Shown: positions 53,771 through 62,796 of the stretch, piece by piece
Position numbering within the stretch: the first letter of the stretch is position 1
How the letters are laid out: every line of letters starts with the position of its first letter
Assembly: GCA_903895995.1 (NCBI GenBank)
Contig: CAITVX010000013.1
Coordinates: forward strand, 1 to 64,000
Reading direction: 5' to 3'
DNA: 64,000 bases
Source: an uncultured Actinomycetes bacterium
GTDB taxonomy: Bacteria; Actinomycetota; Actinomycetes; Nanopelagicales; Nanopelagicaceae
Notes under the pieces: model-generated
What the model saw: only the letters and a program-made list of their open reading frames with translations
What the model was told of the DNA's origin: nothing
Database searches by the model: none
Made by a program: the position numbers and the translations under genes

Positions 53771-54397
53771 TTAGTAGCTGCCACTCCGAAGATGCTTTGC
53801 CAGTGCCTTACATGGCGTTCCATAACGAATGCTGATGTAGCGAAGGCCCCATTTAATTTGAGTGATGGGATTTGTGCGCCAATCCATTGCGACGATCTCC
53901 ATCTTGTCGGCTGGAAGTGCCTGGGCAATTCCGTGGGCGCCGCTTCGATAGTTATGGGCCTGGAAATTCCAATGGCTCTCTTTATTCCAGAGAGTATTGA
54001 GACAGGTCGTTTGCGCCGCGCTCCAGTGGTAGGTCGCATCAATCAGTGATTGAGCAACGGTCTGGGCGCCGGTTGGGGTCTTTGCGAGTTCAACTTGTTC
54101 AGAGGCGAGAGCGACCAAGGACATCTGGCGAGCGCTCACTGCCGGGATCGAACCAAGATCCATCAGCCCTGGGGCTAATGGTGGGGTTGTTGTCGGCACC
54201 ATCAGAGCTTGATCCCCCGAAAGGGCTGGGCGGTTATTTGCCGGAGAGTCACGCTGGATCGTGGTGGGAGCGATATCTGCGATATTGAGGTCGCGATGGA
54301 AACTGACCTGGGCAAATGTCGTATCAACCGAGGCGAGGATCGAGATGATGAAGGCAGCGCCGACCGCCAGAGCTGGTTTACGTAACTGTGGGATCAA
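53771..54397 (-). CDS. Secreted SLT/aggregation-promoting-factor-like protein
   Basis: The 208-residue protein starts with TTG at 54397, seven bases after a strong GGAGG. The signal peptide is MIPQLRKPALAVGAAFIISILASVDTTFAQ. A Thr/Pro linker leads to a C-terminal lytic-transglycosylase-like domain: QTTCLNTLWNKESHWNFQAHNYRSGAHGIAQALPADKMEI ... WGLRYISIRYG, with E in the NKESHWN motif as likely catalytic acid. It probably cleaves peptidoglycan outside the membrane. A leader of up to 294 bases precedes it. Confidence 0.85.
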   Translation of the reverse strand: MIPQLRKPALAVGAAFIISILASVDTTFAQVSFHRDLNIADIAPTTIQRDSPANNRPALSGDQALMVPTTTPPLAPGLMDLGSIPAVSARQMSLVALASEQVELAKTPTGAQTVAQSLIDATYHWSAAQTTCLNTLWNKESHWNFQAHNYRSGAHGIAQALPADKMEIVAMDWRTNPITQIKWGLRYISIRYGTPCKALAKHLRSGSY

Positions 54398-54691
54398 AGA
54401 TCCGCCTCCTCTCTTGCTCTTCGAGTTCTAGAAAAGTTCATCTGGGGTACCCCAGAAGTTCTTTGTCGGGCTAAAGAGTTACATCCATGCCATTCATCGG
54501 CAAACCCAAACCCGCTTAGCGGTGGAGAAAGTTTTAACTCACAGTTTTGGGGCTCTGTAAAAGTGCAGGTCAGCCTCGAAAGAGTGGCAAATGTCCGATT
54601 TGTCTTCTCAGCCAATTTTTTGCCTTAGAATGAGGGCAAGGTGGTGCCGTGGGGTGAGGCGAGTTGAGCGACTCCAGCTACTAAGAAGATA
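54398..54691 (-). promoter_or_regulatory. Long leader region of the transglycosylase gene
   Basis: This 294-base gap before the TTG start holds a GGAGG site, a 16-bp perfect palindrome (54441-54456) and minus-strand segments CACCGCT, GGGTTTGGGTTTGCC, TGGATG and CCCGACAAAGAACT that loosely follow the order of conserved blocks in the ydaO (c-di-AMP) riboswitch. The match is partial and unproven. A 73-codon frame on the minus strand (54394-54615) shows no protein-like features. Confidence 0.35.
54441..54456. repeat. 16-bp perfect palindrome
   Basis: TCTGGGGTACCCCAGA is fully self-complementary and lies 44 bases before the TTG start of the transglycosylase gene. It could be a dimer operator or the tip of an RNA hairpin; no T tract follows. 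Confidence 0.6.
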
Positions 54692-56080
54692 TCAAGCCGA
54701 GAAGTTGAGTGGCTCTTCCAGCATCTCGGTGACAAGGGCTGCGATTGCAGATCGTTCAGATCTGGTGAGGGTCACATGGGCGAAGAGGGCATGTCCCTTC
54801 AAGGATTCGACGACCGCTGCGATTCCATCGTGTCGACCGACGCGCAAGTTGTCACGCTGGGCGATGTCGTGAGTCAAAATGACGCGCGAGCCTTGGCCAA
54901 TTCGAGAGAGAACAGTCAGGAGAACCCCTCGCTCCAAAGATTGGGCCTCATCCACGATCACAAAGCTGTCATGGAGTGAGCGTCCGCGGATATGAGTGAG
55001 TGGCAGAACTTCGATGAGGCCCCGATCCACGATCTCATCGATCACACTCTGGCTTACAAGAGCTCCCAAAGTATCGAAGACCGCCTGGGCCCATGGTGAC
55101 ATCTTCTCGTTTTCAGAGCCAGGTAGATATCCAAGCTCTTGGCCACCCACTGCATAGAGCGGGCGGAAGATGACGACCTTCTTATGGTGGCGACGTTCCA
55201 GAACAGCTTCAAGTCCGGCGCAGAGAGCGAGCGCAGATTTTCCAGTTCCTGCTCGGCCACCGAGGGAGACGATTCCAATTTCATTATCGAGTAAGAGATC
55301 GAGAGCCACTCGCTGTTCTGCCGAGCGACCATGTAATCCAAAGGCAGAGCGATCACCGCGAACAAGTTGAATCTTCTTATCTGGGGTAACTCTCGCGAGG
55401 GCGCTTCCCTTTTCGGAGTGGAGAACGAGCCCTGTATGCACTGGGTGTTCGGTTCCGAGTTCATGGGCAGTTCGATCATTCTCATAGAGAGAGTCGATGA
55501 CAGTTCCGCCAACGCTCGCCTCAACAATTCCGGTCCAGCCAGCGCTCGATGCCAACTCGGCGCGATACTCCTCGGCTTCAACACCGCACGATGAAGCCTT
55601 CACGCGAAGTGGGAGGTCCTTAGTAACGAGAACAACCTCGCGACCTTCGGCCATTAAGTTCTTAGCGATTGCCAGGATGCGGGTGTCATTTGAACCATCG
55701 CGCATAAAGCCAGATGGCAGCGATGAGACATCAGAGTGATTGAGTTCAACTCGCATCGAGCCGCCCTCATCGTTGATATCGATCGACTCATCCAGGCGTC
55801 CATGCTTGATGCGAATATCATCGAGCATCCGAAGGGCAGATCGCGCAAAATATCCGAGCTCTGGGTGGTCTCGCTTCATCTCAAGTTCGCCGATAACGAT
55901 GATCGGAATAATCACTTCATGCTCGGCAAAGCGGCCAATCGCCGCCGGATCCGCTAGGAGAACACTTGTATCTAATACATATGTCTTGCGACCTTTATGG
56001 CTTTTGGATGAGGCCAAAGTGGGTATCTCGCATTTCCAGGCGAAGTATTCGGCTCCGGGGGAATCGGACTTATAGCCCAA
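54692..56080 (-). CDS. phoH2: PhoH2: PIN endoribonuclease fused to PhoH ATPase
   Basis: The frame of 462 codons from TTG 56080 encodes a PIN domain ([48 protein letters not shown]) followed by a PhoH RNA-helicase-like ATPase ([21 protein letters not shown] Walker [10 protein letters not shown] Walker [11 protein letters not shown]). The PIN-PhoH fusion is typical of Actinobacteria and unwinds and cleaves RNA. The true start is uncertain: a TATAAG -10-like hexamer overlaps the first codons, and an in-frame TTG at 56017 would give a protein starting next to the PIN domain. Confidence 0.92.
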   Translation of the reverse strand: MGYKSDSPGAEYFAWKCEIPTLASSKSHKGRKTYVLDTSVLLADPAAIGRFAEHEVIIPIIVIGELEMKRDHPELGYFARSALRMLDDIRIKHGRLDESIDINDEGGSMRVELNHSDVSSLPSGFMRDGSNDTRILAIAKNLMAEGREVVLVTKDLPLRVKASSCGVEAEEYRAELASSAGWTGIVEASVGGTVIDSLYENDRTAHELGTEHPVHTGLVLHSEKGSALARVTPDKKIQLVRGDRSAFGLHGRSAEQRVALDLLLDNEIGIVSLGGRAGTGKSALALCAGLEAVLERRHHKKVVIFRPLYAVGGQELGYLPGSENEKMSPWAQAVFDTLGALVSQSVIDEIVDRGLIEVLPLTHIRGRSLHDSFVIVDEAQSLERGVLLTVLSRIGQGSRVILTHDIAQRDNLRVGRHDGIAAVVESLKGHALFAHVTLTRSERSAIAALVTEMLEEPLNFSA

Positions 56081-56192
56081 AAGGTAGAACTCGCCAGAGC
56101 GCGGGGGTGGGCGACACGCAGTTGTGGAAAGTTAAATTTTCGTGACGATTAAGGTCTTGCTCGATCCCCAGAATTCAGGAATCCCTTCAGCA

Positions 56193-56987
56193 TCAGTGCC
56201 CGAATCGGCGATGGCGCTGGGCATAGGCCCTAAGGGCTCGCAAAAAATCCACTCGACGAAAATCTGGCCAATAGGCTTCACAGAAATAGAACTCAGAGTG
56301 AGCAGATTGCCAGAGTAAGAATCCTGAAAGTCGCTGCTCCCCCGAAGTTCGGATCACAAGTTCGGGGTCTGGCATTCCCTTTGTATAGAGATGCTTATCA
56401 ATCTCTGCAATCGTGAGGTGTTCTGCAATCTCATCTGCAGATTTTTTGCCTTCGATTCCAGTCTTGATGTAATCCCGAACCGCATCAACGATCTCACGTC
56501 GCCCGCCATAGCCAATCGCCACATTCACAACGATCTTCGAGCACCCTCTCGAACTCTCTTCCGCAGATTTCAAGCTCTCTTGTAACCATTGCGGTAAGAG
56601 ATCAAGGGCCCCCAGTGCGTGAAGCTCCCAACGATTCTGGGCAGCAAGGTATTCGACCGCTCCTGCAATAATTTTCAAGAGGGAGTCGAGTTCATCTGCA
56701 TCGCGATTGAGATTATCTGTACTTAAAAGCCAGAGAGTGATGATCGTGACATCTGCCTCTTCGCACCAATCGAGGAGTTCGATAATCTTTTCGGCGCCTT
56801 TGCGGTGGCCATCTTCAGGGCGGCCAAAGTTGTTCTTCGCCCATCGCCTATTGCCATCCAAAATTACCCCGACGTGATTGGGGGTTTGGGTGCGATCTAA
56901 TTGGCGAAGTAAGCGTTTTTCATAGAGCGGATAGAGCAGAGATTTAATGGCAGGTTTAACAAGATCGCGTATTGGATCGACTGCCAT
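56193..56987 (-). CDS. uppS: Z-type polyprenyl diphosphate synthase (UppS family)
   Basis: The 264-residue enzyme has HVGVILDGNRRWAKNNFG (catalytic Asp and pyrophosphate site), HRKGAEKIIELLDWC, LWLLSTDNLNRD, VNVAIGYGGRREIVDA, PDPELVIRTSGEQRLSGFLLWQSAHSEFYF. It extends an allylic diphosphate with IPP in cis, making the lipid carrier for cell-wall synthesis. Gene order resembles the mycobacterial Rv1086 neighbourhood, where the enzyme makes short Z-farnesyl diphosphate, so chain length is open. Neighbours are PhoH2 and a DUF3817 gene. Confidence 0.93.
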   Translation of the reverse strand: MAVDPIRDLVKPAIKSLLYPLYEKRLLRQLDRTQTPNHVGVILDGNRRWAKNNFGRPEDGHRKGAEKIIELLDWCEEADVTIITLWLLSTDNLNRDADELDSLLKIIAGAVEYLAAQNRWELHALGALDLLPQWLQESLKSAEESSRGCSKIVVNVAIGYGGRREIVDAVRDYIKTGIEGKKSADEIAEHLTIAEIDKHLYTKGMPDPELVIRTSGEQRLSGFLLWQSAHSEFYFCEAYWPDFRRVDFLRALRAYAQRHRRFGH

Positions 56988-57003
56988 GTCGTGTACTTAC
57001 TCG

Positions 57004-57339
57004 TTATTCATGATTGAGCGCTGCATATTCAGCGACAGCGCGACGATCAGCGACAAAAGATGCGACCGGGAATGTCCCTGCGAGCATATAAAAGAAGGCG
57101 ACTTTAAGTGGCTTTCGCACGGCGAAGCAGTAGTTAAAAGTCACAAGGATATAGACCATATAAGCAAAGCCATGGACTACTGCGATGGAGCGAATAGCAT
57201 TTGGGACATTGTCATTGGTGGCAGTCAGCTTGATTGGGAGATAGACCAACCAGAGAAGGAGGGACATAACTCCTGCGATATTTGCCATGAGACGAAAGCG
57301 GGCGAACGCACCAGCCTTATTTGCCTTGAGAAGATTCAT
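57004..57339 (-). CDS. DUF3817 membrane protein
   Basis: The 111-residue protein has three hydrophobic segments (ANIAGVMSLLLWLVYLPI, VHGFAYMVYILVTFNYCF, VAFFYMLAGTFPVASFVAD) and the DUF3817 marks VHGFAYMVYI and RKPLKVAFF. Function unknown. It starts four bases after the SURF1 stop, with AAAAGG upstream, and is followed by uppS, suggesting one transcript with the small protein, SURF1 and uppS. Confidence 0.82.
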   Translation of the reverse strand: MNLLKANKAGAFARFRLMANIAGVMSLLLWLVYLPIKLTATNDNVPNAIRSIAVVHGFAYMVYILVTFNYCFAVRKPLKVAFFYMLAGTFPVASFVADRRAVAEYAALNHE

Positions 57340-57343
57340 GGAT

Positions 57344-58045
57344 TCACTCTACCTTTTCAGATCGATCTTGAGCGCGATTGACTGAACGGTTATAGAAGGG
57401 TGCAAAGAGCACGAGTATCGCCATAAACCACCATGTCACGACATAAGCGATGTGTTGCCAGTAGAAACCTCCGACTGGCGAAATCAAGGGCGGTGATGGG
57501 ATTCGATCCCCAAGAATCTGAACTCCAGATCCCTCCTTTTCAGATCTCGCACTGACATATCCATCAAAGAGTTGGTACTTACCTACTCCAGCGACAAGGG
57601 CAGGATCTAGGCGAGAGAGAGTTGTTGCATCCCCATTTGCATGGTCCTCATTTTGATGGGGGTAGAGGCGACCGGTCACGGTGACCTCATCAGACCGCGC
57701 AGTCAGAGATTGATTATCTAACCCTCGAACGACCAAAATCGCTCGATTGCGAGAGAGCTCCATCAATCCAACTTGTAGATCTACAGTCTTATTTGCTGTG
57801 AGTACCTGCCGAGGTGCGTGATAGAACTTCACGTAATGGCCAGTAAAGGTGACAAGGCGGTTGTAGGCGGCATCACGCAAGTTATGCCCGGCAGCTGCAA
57901 CGCTCTCTAAATTAATAATGGGGCGTTCTGGCGGAGTCTGCGATTGGTGTTGCACATCTTGGGCCCTATGAAGTTGCCACAGTCCGAGTTCAACAAAGCC
58001 TGCAGAGAGGAGCAACACTATGAGAATTGATCCGAGCTTCTTCAT
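57344..58045 (-). CDS. SURF1-family cytochrome oxidase assembly protein
   Basis: The 233-residue protein has the SURF1 layout: an N-terminal membrane helix (LGSILIVLLLSAGFVELGLWQLHRAQ, with the GLWQLHRA mark), an extracytoplasmic domain (YNRLVTFTGHYV, AILVVRGLDNQ, VTVTGRLYPHQN) and a C-terminal helix (GGFYWQHIAYVVTWWFMAILVLFAPF). SURF1 helps heme insertion into aa3-type oxidase. Its start overlaps the stop of the 49-residue gene upstream (ATGA). Confidence 0.9.
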   Translation of the reverse strand: MKKLGSILIVLLLSAGFVELGLWQLHRAQDVQHQSQTPPERPIINLESVAAAGHNLRDAAYNRLVTFTGHYVKFYHAPRQVLTANKTVDLQVGLMELSRNRAILVVRGLDNQSLTARSDEVTVTGRLYPHQNEDHANGDATTLSRLDPALVAGVGKYQLFDGYVSARSEKEGSGVQILGDRIPSPPLISPVGGFYWQHIAYVVTWWFMAILVLFAPFYNRSVNRAQDRSEKVE

Positions 58046-58191
58046 TCGTTGTTGGGATCATCCTGACGTCCCTGCGCTCGCTTATAGCGGCGATAGAAAC
58101 TAACGCAGAGAAGAGCTACAGCGAGAGTCAAAAAGATCATTGTCAGAGAGCCCGCGATGCCAACATTCACATTCTGCGTAGTGTCGTTCAT
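58042..58191 (-). CDS. 49-residue membrane protein coupled to SURF1
   Basis: The frame from ATG 58191 to TGA at 58042-58044 encodes MNDTTQNVNVGIAGSL, then a membrane helix (TMIFLTLAVALLCVSFY) and a basic-acidic tail (RRYKRAQGRQDDPNNE). Its TGA overlaps the SURF1 ATG, a strong sign of a translated gene. An in-frame ATG at 58209 could add six residues. I do not know the family; context suggests a respiratory-oxidase accessory protein (inference). Confidence 0.7.
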   Translation of the reverse strand: MNDTTQNVNVGIAGSLTMIFLTLAVALLCVSFYRRYKRAQGRQDDPNNE

Positions 58192-58236
58192 AGTGGAAGT
58201 ATCCCCCATTTGCACAATCACCGTAGACTCTTAACC

Positions 58237-58644
58237 ATGCGCCGCGAAGATGACCCTTATCTCAGAGCGCGTTATGGGATCGCCGAGCCATCAAGATCTC
58301 GCTATAAAAAGTGGTTCACACCCGCACTTATCGTCCTGCTGGTTGGGGGCTCTTGGCTCGCCTGGTCTGCCAATCATTACAGCCGCCCAGAAGTGAGGTC
58401 GACTCTTATCTCTTTTAAGGCGATCGATAGTTCACATATGCAGGTGCGCTATTCCATCTCATTTCGCACTGCAAGCAAGGCCCACCTCTGCCAGTTAGTA
58501 GCACGTGATTTCTCTGCCAATACGGTCGGTGAGATCACCGATCGCTTCCCTGCAGGCGCATTTATGCCATCAACGATCGTCAGCACGATCCCCACCCGTG
58601 TGGCCGCTGTTAATGCTGCAATCATTCGATGTGCCATCGCCTGA
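58237..58644 (+). CDS. DUF4307 single-pass membrane protein
   Basis: I start at ATG 58237 (135 residues, MRREDDPYLRARYGI), 7 bases after TAGACT (58224-58229), rather than the long frame from 58027 that runs antisense to SURF1. One N-terminal membrane helix (FTPALIVLLVGGSWLAWSA) is followed by a beta-rich domain with Cys97 and Cys132 (AHLCQLVAR, IIRCAIA). DUF4307 genes commonly precede greA in Actinobacteria, as here; function unknown. Confidence 0.85.
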   Translation: MRREDDPYLRARYGIAEPSRSRYKKWFTPALIVLLVGGSWLAWSANHYSRPEVRSTLISFKAIDSSHMQVRYSISFRTASKAHLCQLVARDFSANTVGEITDRFPAGAFMPSTIVSTIPTRVAAVNAAIIRCAIA

Positions 58645-58668
58645 GCATCCAGTAAAGTTCATTCTCTT

Positions 58669-59154
58669 ATGAGTACCTCTAATTCACCTCAGACATGGCT
58701 GACCCACGAAGCGGCGGATCGACTTCGCGCTGAGCTCGCCGACCTCGAAGGTCCGCGCCGTGCTGATGTCATCAAGAAGATTGAAGCGGCTCGCGCCGAA
58801 GGAGATCTCAAAGAGAATGGCGGCTATCACGCAGCCAAGGATGAGCAAGGAAAGATTGAAGCGCGCATTCGCCAGTTAAAGCAGATGCTTGAGAACGCTC
58901 ATATTGGCGAGCCACCTGCATCAGCTGATGGACTCGTTGGCCAAGGAATGAAAGTTACCGTCGACCTCATGGGCGATGAAGTGATCTTCTTACTCGGATC
59001 TCGCGAGATTGCATCAGATGATCTTGATGTCTATTCAGAGAAGTCACCATTGGGCGGCGCCGTCCACGGCCAAACCATTGGTGCGACAGTTACTTACACC
59101 GCTCCCAATGGACGTGAAATCTCAGTGACTATCAAGGCCGCTGAGTACCTCTAG
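58669..59154 (+). CDS. greA: Transcription elongation factor GreA
   Basis: The 161-residue factor has the N-terminal coiled coil (LTHEAADRLRAELADLEGPRRADVIKKIEAARAEGDLKENGGYHAAKDEQ, including the acidic tip DLKENGGYHAAKDEQ) and the FKBP-like C-terminal domain (SEKSPLGGAVHGQTIGATVTYTAPNG). It rescues backtracked RNA polymerase by stimulating transcript cleavage. It follows DUF4307 after 24 bases and ends three bases from the convergent permease gene. Confidence 0.97.
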   Translation: MSTSNSPQTWLTHEAADRLRAELADLEGPRRADVIKKIEAARAEGDLKENGGYHAAKDEQGKIEARIRQLKQMLENAHIGEPPASADGLVGQGMKVTVDLMGDEVIFLLGSREIASDDLDVYSEKSPLGGAVHGQTIGATVTYTAPNGREISVTIKAAEYL

Positions 59155-59157
59155 GAA

Positions 59158-59946
59158 TTACTTATTAGTGTTCTTATATTTCTGAACACTGAGCGGAACG
59201 AAGATCGCCATAATCAGAACCATGTAGAGAAGTGATGTCTGAATAGGGTGAGTGCTCGGGAACGAGTTCTTTGTAACTCCAAACATATTCTGAAATCCAA
59301 AGAGCTGCCTGACTCCGGCAACCATCGTTGAAACGGGGTTCCATTCAGCGACATATTGAAGTGGCTTTGGCATCGATGTCGTTGATGCGAAAGCATTCGA
59401 AAGAAATGTCAGCGGGAATGTAAAGAGGAAGCTGATATTTGCGACAACTCTCGCATCTTTCGCAACGAGCCCAGCAAAGATTCCTGCCCAGCTCAGTGCA
59501 TAGCCAAAGAGTAAGAGCATAAGAAAGCCAAGGCTGATCTTGAGTAGCCCTGAAGTGGGCCTCCATCCAACAAGATATCCCGCAGTTCCCATAACGGCGA
59601 TAACAACTATGTTCAGCAAGCCATCACCGAGTGTGCGCCCAGTAACGACTGCAGCTCTCGAGATAGGAAGTGATCGGAAGCGATCGATCAGACCCTTCTC
59701 CATATCTTGTGCCATGCCTTGAGCTGTTGCCGCAAGCGTGAATGTCACAGTTTGAACGAAGATTCCTGGCATCAGCAATTGCACATAGCCACCCTTGATG
59801 CCCGATCCAAGGCCCGCAAAGACGTAGCGGAAGAGGAGCACAAACATGACCGGCTGAATAGTGTTGAAAATTAATACTTCTGGGACGCGAGCCAATTGAA
59901 GTAATTGGCGCTTCATGATGACGAGTGAATCCGAGAGCGCTCTCAT
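59158..59946 (-). CDS. ABC-2 type exporter permease (DrrB-like)
   Basis: The 262-residue permease has six hydrophobic segments and the ABC-2 signature region with GMAQDMEKGLIDRFRSLPISRAAVVTGRTLGDGLLN. It overlaps its ATPase partner gene by four bases (ATGA). DrrAB-like pairs export hydrophobic drugs or lipids; the substrate here is unknown. Confidence 0.9.
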   Translation of the reverse strand: MRALSDSLVIMKRQLLQLARVPEVLIFNTIQPVMFVLLFRYVFAGLGSGIKGGYVQLLMPGIFVQTVTFTLAATAQGMAQDMEKGLIDRFRSLPISRAAVVTGRTLGDGLLNIVVIAVMGTAGYLVGWRPTSGLLKISLGFLMLLLFGYALSWAGIFAGLVAKDARVVANISFLFTFPLTFLSNAFASTTSMPKPLQYVAEWNPVSTMVAGVRQLFGFQNMFGVTKNSFPSTHPIQTSLLYMVLIMAIFVPLSVQKYKNTNK

Positions 59947-60944
59947 TTCTTGCCCCCTCTCTTCTTAGACTTGCTCTTCTCATTGCTACCTGCCTCAACA
60001 ACTTCTTCAGCAGCGTGACCTGTCAGAGACATGAAGACATCGTCGAGAGATGGGCGCTTGAGCGCAATATCGAGTGGGTGAATCTTTGCACTATCGAGCT
60101 CTCGTAAGAGTCCAACGAGTGCTTCTCCCCCTGTAGTTACTGGCGTTGAAATTTTACGAAGACCTGCATCAACTGTTGAGGTGGTGCCACCAACTCGATC
60201 AGCGATTTCACGCGCGCGCGCAATATCGCCTTCAGCAACGATAAGTTCTAGGCGCTCTCCTCCGACTTGAGTTTTGAGTTGATCAGATGTTCCTCGAGCA
60301 ATTACCCTACCCCGATCGATAACAGCAATCTCATCTGCGAGTTGATCAGCCTCTTCTAAATATTGTGTCGTCAAAAGAAGTGTCACTCCATCTTTAACAA
60401 GTCCCTCAATAACTTTCCACATCTCCATGCGACCACGTGGATCAAGGCCAGTCGTGGGTTCATCTAAGAAGAGAACTTTGGGGCGAATAATCAGCGATGC
60501 TGCAAGATCTAATCTGCGGCGCATTCCACCGGAGAAGGTTTTAATGGGGCGCTTTGCATCATCAGCGAGTGAGAATTGTTCAAGTAACTCTTCTGCACGA
60601 GCATTCGCAGCCTGTGAACTCAGGTGATAGAGGCGACCAAACATCACCAAGTTATCCCACCCAGTGAGAGTCTCATCCACTGCGGCATATTGACCTGAGA
60701 GTCCAATAATTTCTCGAACCGCCTTGGGATTCTTCACGACATCGATTCCACCAACCATTGCGCGGCCTGAATCAGGTTTTAAGAGGGTCGCTAATACTCG
60801 AACTGTGGTTGTCTTTCCGGATCCATTAGGTCCAAGCACGCTCAAAACTGTGCCTTCTTCAATCTCGAGGGAGAGGCCATCTAAGGCTCTCACTTCCCCA
60901 TTTTGATAGGTCTTTACAAGATTCTCAGCAATTACGCTCTTCAT
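59943..60944 (-). CDS. ABC exporter ATP-binding protein (DrrA-like)
   Basis: The 333-residue ATPase has Walker A LGPNGSGKTTTVRVLATLL, signature FSGGMRRRLDLAASL, Walker B VLFLDEPTTGLDPRGR and the H-loop replaced by Gln (LLTTQYLEEADQLAD). A DrrA-type C-terminal extension follows, ending in a Lys-rich tail. The Gln in the H-loop position is common in DrrA-type proteins. TAGACT (complement of 60951-60956) lies 6 bases before the ATG. Confidence 0.92.
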   Translation of the reverse strand: MKSVIAENLVKTYQNGEVRALDGLSLEIEEGTVLSVLGPNGSGKTTTVRVLATLLKPDSGRAMVGGIDVVKNPKAVREIIGLSGQYAAVDETLTGWDNLVMFGRLYHLSSQAANARAEELLEQFSLADDAKRPIKTFSGGMRRRLDLAASLIIRPKVLFLDEPTTGLDPRGRMEMWKVIEGLVKDGVTLLLTTQYLEEADQLADEIAVIDRGRVIARGTSDQLKTQVGGERLELIVAEGDIARAREIADRVGGTTSTVDAGLRKISTPVTTGGEALVGLLRELDSAKIHPLDIALKRPSLDDVFMSLTGHAAEEVVEAGSNEKSKSKKRGGKK

Positions 60945-61109
60945 ATCCCCAGTCTAAAGGGGCAGAAGGGAATTTTGCGTAGTAACCTACGGTTGAAAGT
61001 TCAACAAACAAGACCATCAGAGCCAGCCCCTCATAGCGATCTGGGCAGACTCTGAAAAAGAAGGTCTGCTCGCAACATCTCGATTTATCGGGTCTTATGA
61101 AAGGTACTC

Positions 61110-62735
61110 ATGTCTAATAAAGATGCTTCCACTTCGAAGGCAAATTCTCACTCTAAAGAGATGACTCATAAAGAGATCATGTTCGTTCTCTCTGGTCTCA
61201 TGATGGGCATGCTCCTTGCAGCTCTCGACCAGACAATCGTCTCAACTGCGTTAAAGAAGATCGTTGAAGATTTCGATGGCCTCTCCCATTACACATGGGT
61301 TGTTACCGCCTACCTTCTAACGTCAACTGCTTCGACTCCGCTCTACGGAAAGATCTCCGACCTCTACGGTCGTCGGCCTGTCTTCCAATTTGCAATCGTG
61401 ACATTCTTGATCGGTTCATTTGCGGCAGGTGCTGCGACATCGATGACTCAACTCATTGCATTCCGTGCGATCCAAGGCCTTGGCGCCGGTGGATTGATGG
61501 CACTCACTTTCGTCATCATTGGAGATATCGTCAGCCCGCGCGATCGCGGCAAGTACCAGGGTTACTTCGGTGGCGTATGGGGACTCTCTTCAGTCGCTGG
61601 ACCACTACTTGGTGGATTCTTCTCTGATCACCACCATATTTTTGGTGTTGCTGGATGGCGTTGGATCTTCTATATAAACCTTCCATTTGGAATTGCAGCG
61701 CTAGTCATTACAACCGCATCTCTCCATATTCCAAAAGTCGTGAAGAAGCATAAGATCGATTATCTCGGTGCTCTGCTTATGGTTCTTGGAGTAAGCGCAC
61801 TTCTCCTTGCTATCTCTGTCTATGGACCTGAAAATGGCTGGACTGCGCCAAAGACGCTCACTGCATTTGGTGTTGCGCTCGCGCTCGTGCTGGGCTTCTT
61901 GTATCAAGAGACTCGCGCGACTGAGCCAATCTTGCCTCTGCGCCTATTTAAGAATCACACCTTCACAACCACATCGATCCTCGGCTTCATTATTGGCGCC
62001 GGAATGTTCGGTGCGATCGTGATGCTTCCTCTCTATCTACAGCTCGTTAAGGGCAATACGGCAACGACATCTGGGTTGAAGTTGATTCCATTTATGCTCG
62101 GTATCGTCTCGATGTCGATCACATCTGGAAAGTTAATCTCAAAGCATGGCCACTACAAGCGCTATCCAATTATCGGGTTGTCTCTGATGACCATTGGTAT
62201 CGCACTCATGTCGACCCTCAATGAGACAACTCCCTTCTGGCGTCTCTCAATATTTGCAATTCTGATTGGCGCTGGCCTTGGCTTCTCTATGCAGACCATC
62301 GTTATTGCACTGCAGAACTCAGTCGAATTCAAGGATATGGGTGTTGCGACATCGTCTAATACATTCTTCCGATCTGTTGGTTCAACCATTGGTGTGGCGA
62401 TCTTTGGTTCAATCTACTCAAGTCGCCTTGCTCATTATCTACCGCTTGCAATTCAAAAGACTGCAGCAGCAGATCCAGCAGCGATGGCTGGTGCGACGCC
62501 AGAGAAGTTCGCTCAGATTCAGCACAACACTGCGATCTTGAAGACCTTCTCACCAGCTCTCCAACAAAATGTCTTGCATGCATTTGTGCAGTCATTCCAC
62601 GTAGTCTTCTTGGCCGCGGCGCCCGTAACGGCTGTTGGTTTGATCTTCGCCTTCATCTTGAAGGAGGCTCCACTTCGTAGCAGCGCCGAGCATCATGCTG
62701 CTAAAAACGAAGCTGCAGGGGAAGCGCTCGCCTAA
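61110..62735 (+). CDS. DHA2-family MFS drug exporter (EmrB/QacA-like, 14 TM)
   Basis: The 541-residue transporter has about 14 membrane segments. Motif D1-like [20 protein letters not shown], motif [15 protein letters not shown] and motif [17 protein letters not shown] are present. These antiporters expel cationic drugs, dyes or lipids. AAAGG lies 6 bases before the ATG, with a leader that includes a small GCAGAC/GTCTGC stem. It probably forms an efflux cluster with the neighbouring MFS and ABC genes. Confidence 0.92.
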   Translation: MSNKDASTSKANSHSKEMTHKEIMFVLSGLMMGMLLAALDQTIVSTALKKIVEDFDGLSHYTWVVTAYLLTSTASTPLYGKISDLYGRRPVFQFAIVTFLIGSFAAGAATSMTQLIAFRAIQGLGAGGLMALTFVIIGDIVSPRDRGKYQGYFGGVWGLSSVAGPLLGGFFSDHHHIFGVAGWRWIFYINLPFGIAALVITTASLHIPKVVKKHKIDYLGALLMVLGVSALLLAISVYGPENGWTAPKTLTAFGVALALVLGFLYQETRATEPILPLRLFKNHTFTTTSILGFIIGAGMFGAIVMLPLYLQLVKGNTATTSGLKLIPFMLGIVSMSITSGKLISKHGHYKRYPIIGLSLMTIGIALMSTLNETTPFWRLSIFAILIGAGLGFSMQTIVIALQNSVEFKDMGVATSSNTFFRSVGSTIGVAIFGSIYSSRLAHYLPLAIQKTAAADPAAMAGATPEKFAQIQHNTAILKTFSPALQQNVLHAFVQSFHVVFLAAAPVTAVGLIFAFILKEAPLRSSAEHHAAKNEAAGEALA

Positions 62736-62747
62736 TTAATATCAATA

Positions 62748-62796
62748 AAAACCAATTGCCGAAGGAAGTATTTGTACTTTCGGCAGTTGGTTTTTT
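62748..62796 (+). terminator. Terminator-like hairpin overlapping the next gene's start
   Basis: AAACCAATTGCCGAA (62749-62763) pairs with TTCGGCAGTTGGTTT (62779-62793), one position being G-U, followed by more T residues to 62796. The stem lies just after the DHA2 stop and includes the TTG start and first membrane helix of the next MFS gene, so it is both terminator-like and coding. Confidence 0.65.

Noticed and set aside
56947-57381. 144-codon plus-strand frame
   Set aside because: Antisense to DUF3817 and SURF1 ends; no protein-like features.
58027-58236. Longer N-terminus for the DUF4307 protein
   Set aside because: It would run antisense through the SURF1 start and the 49-residue gene; TAGACT 7 bases before ATG 58237 supports the shorter form.
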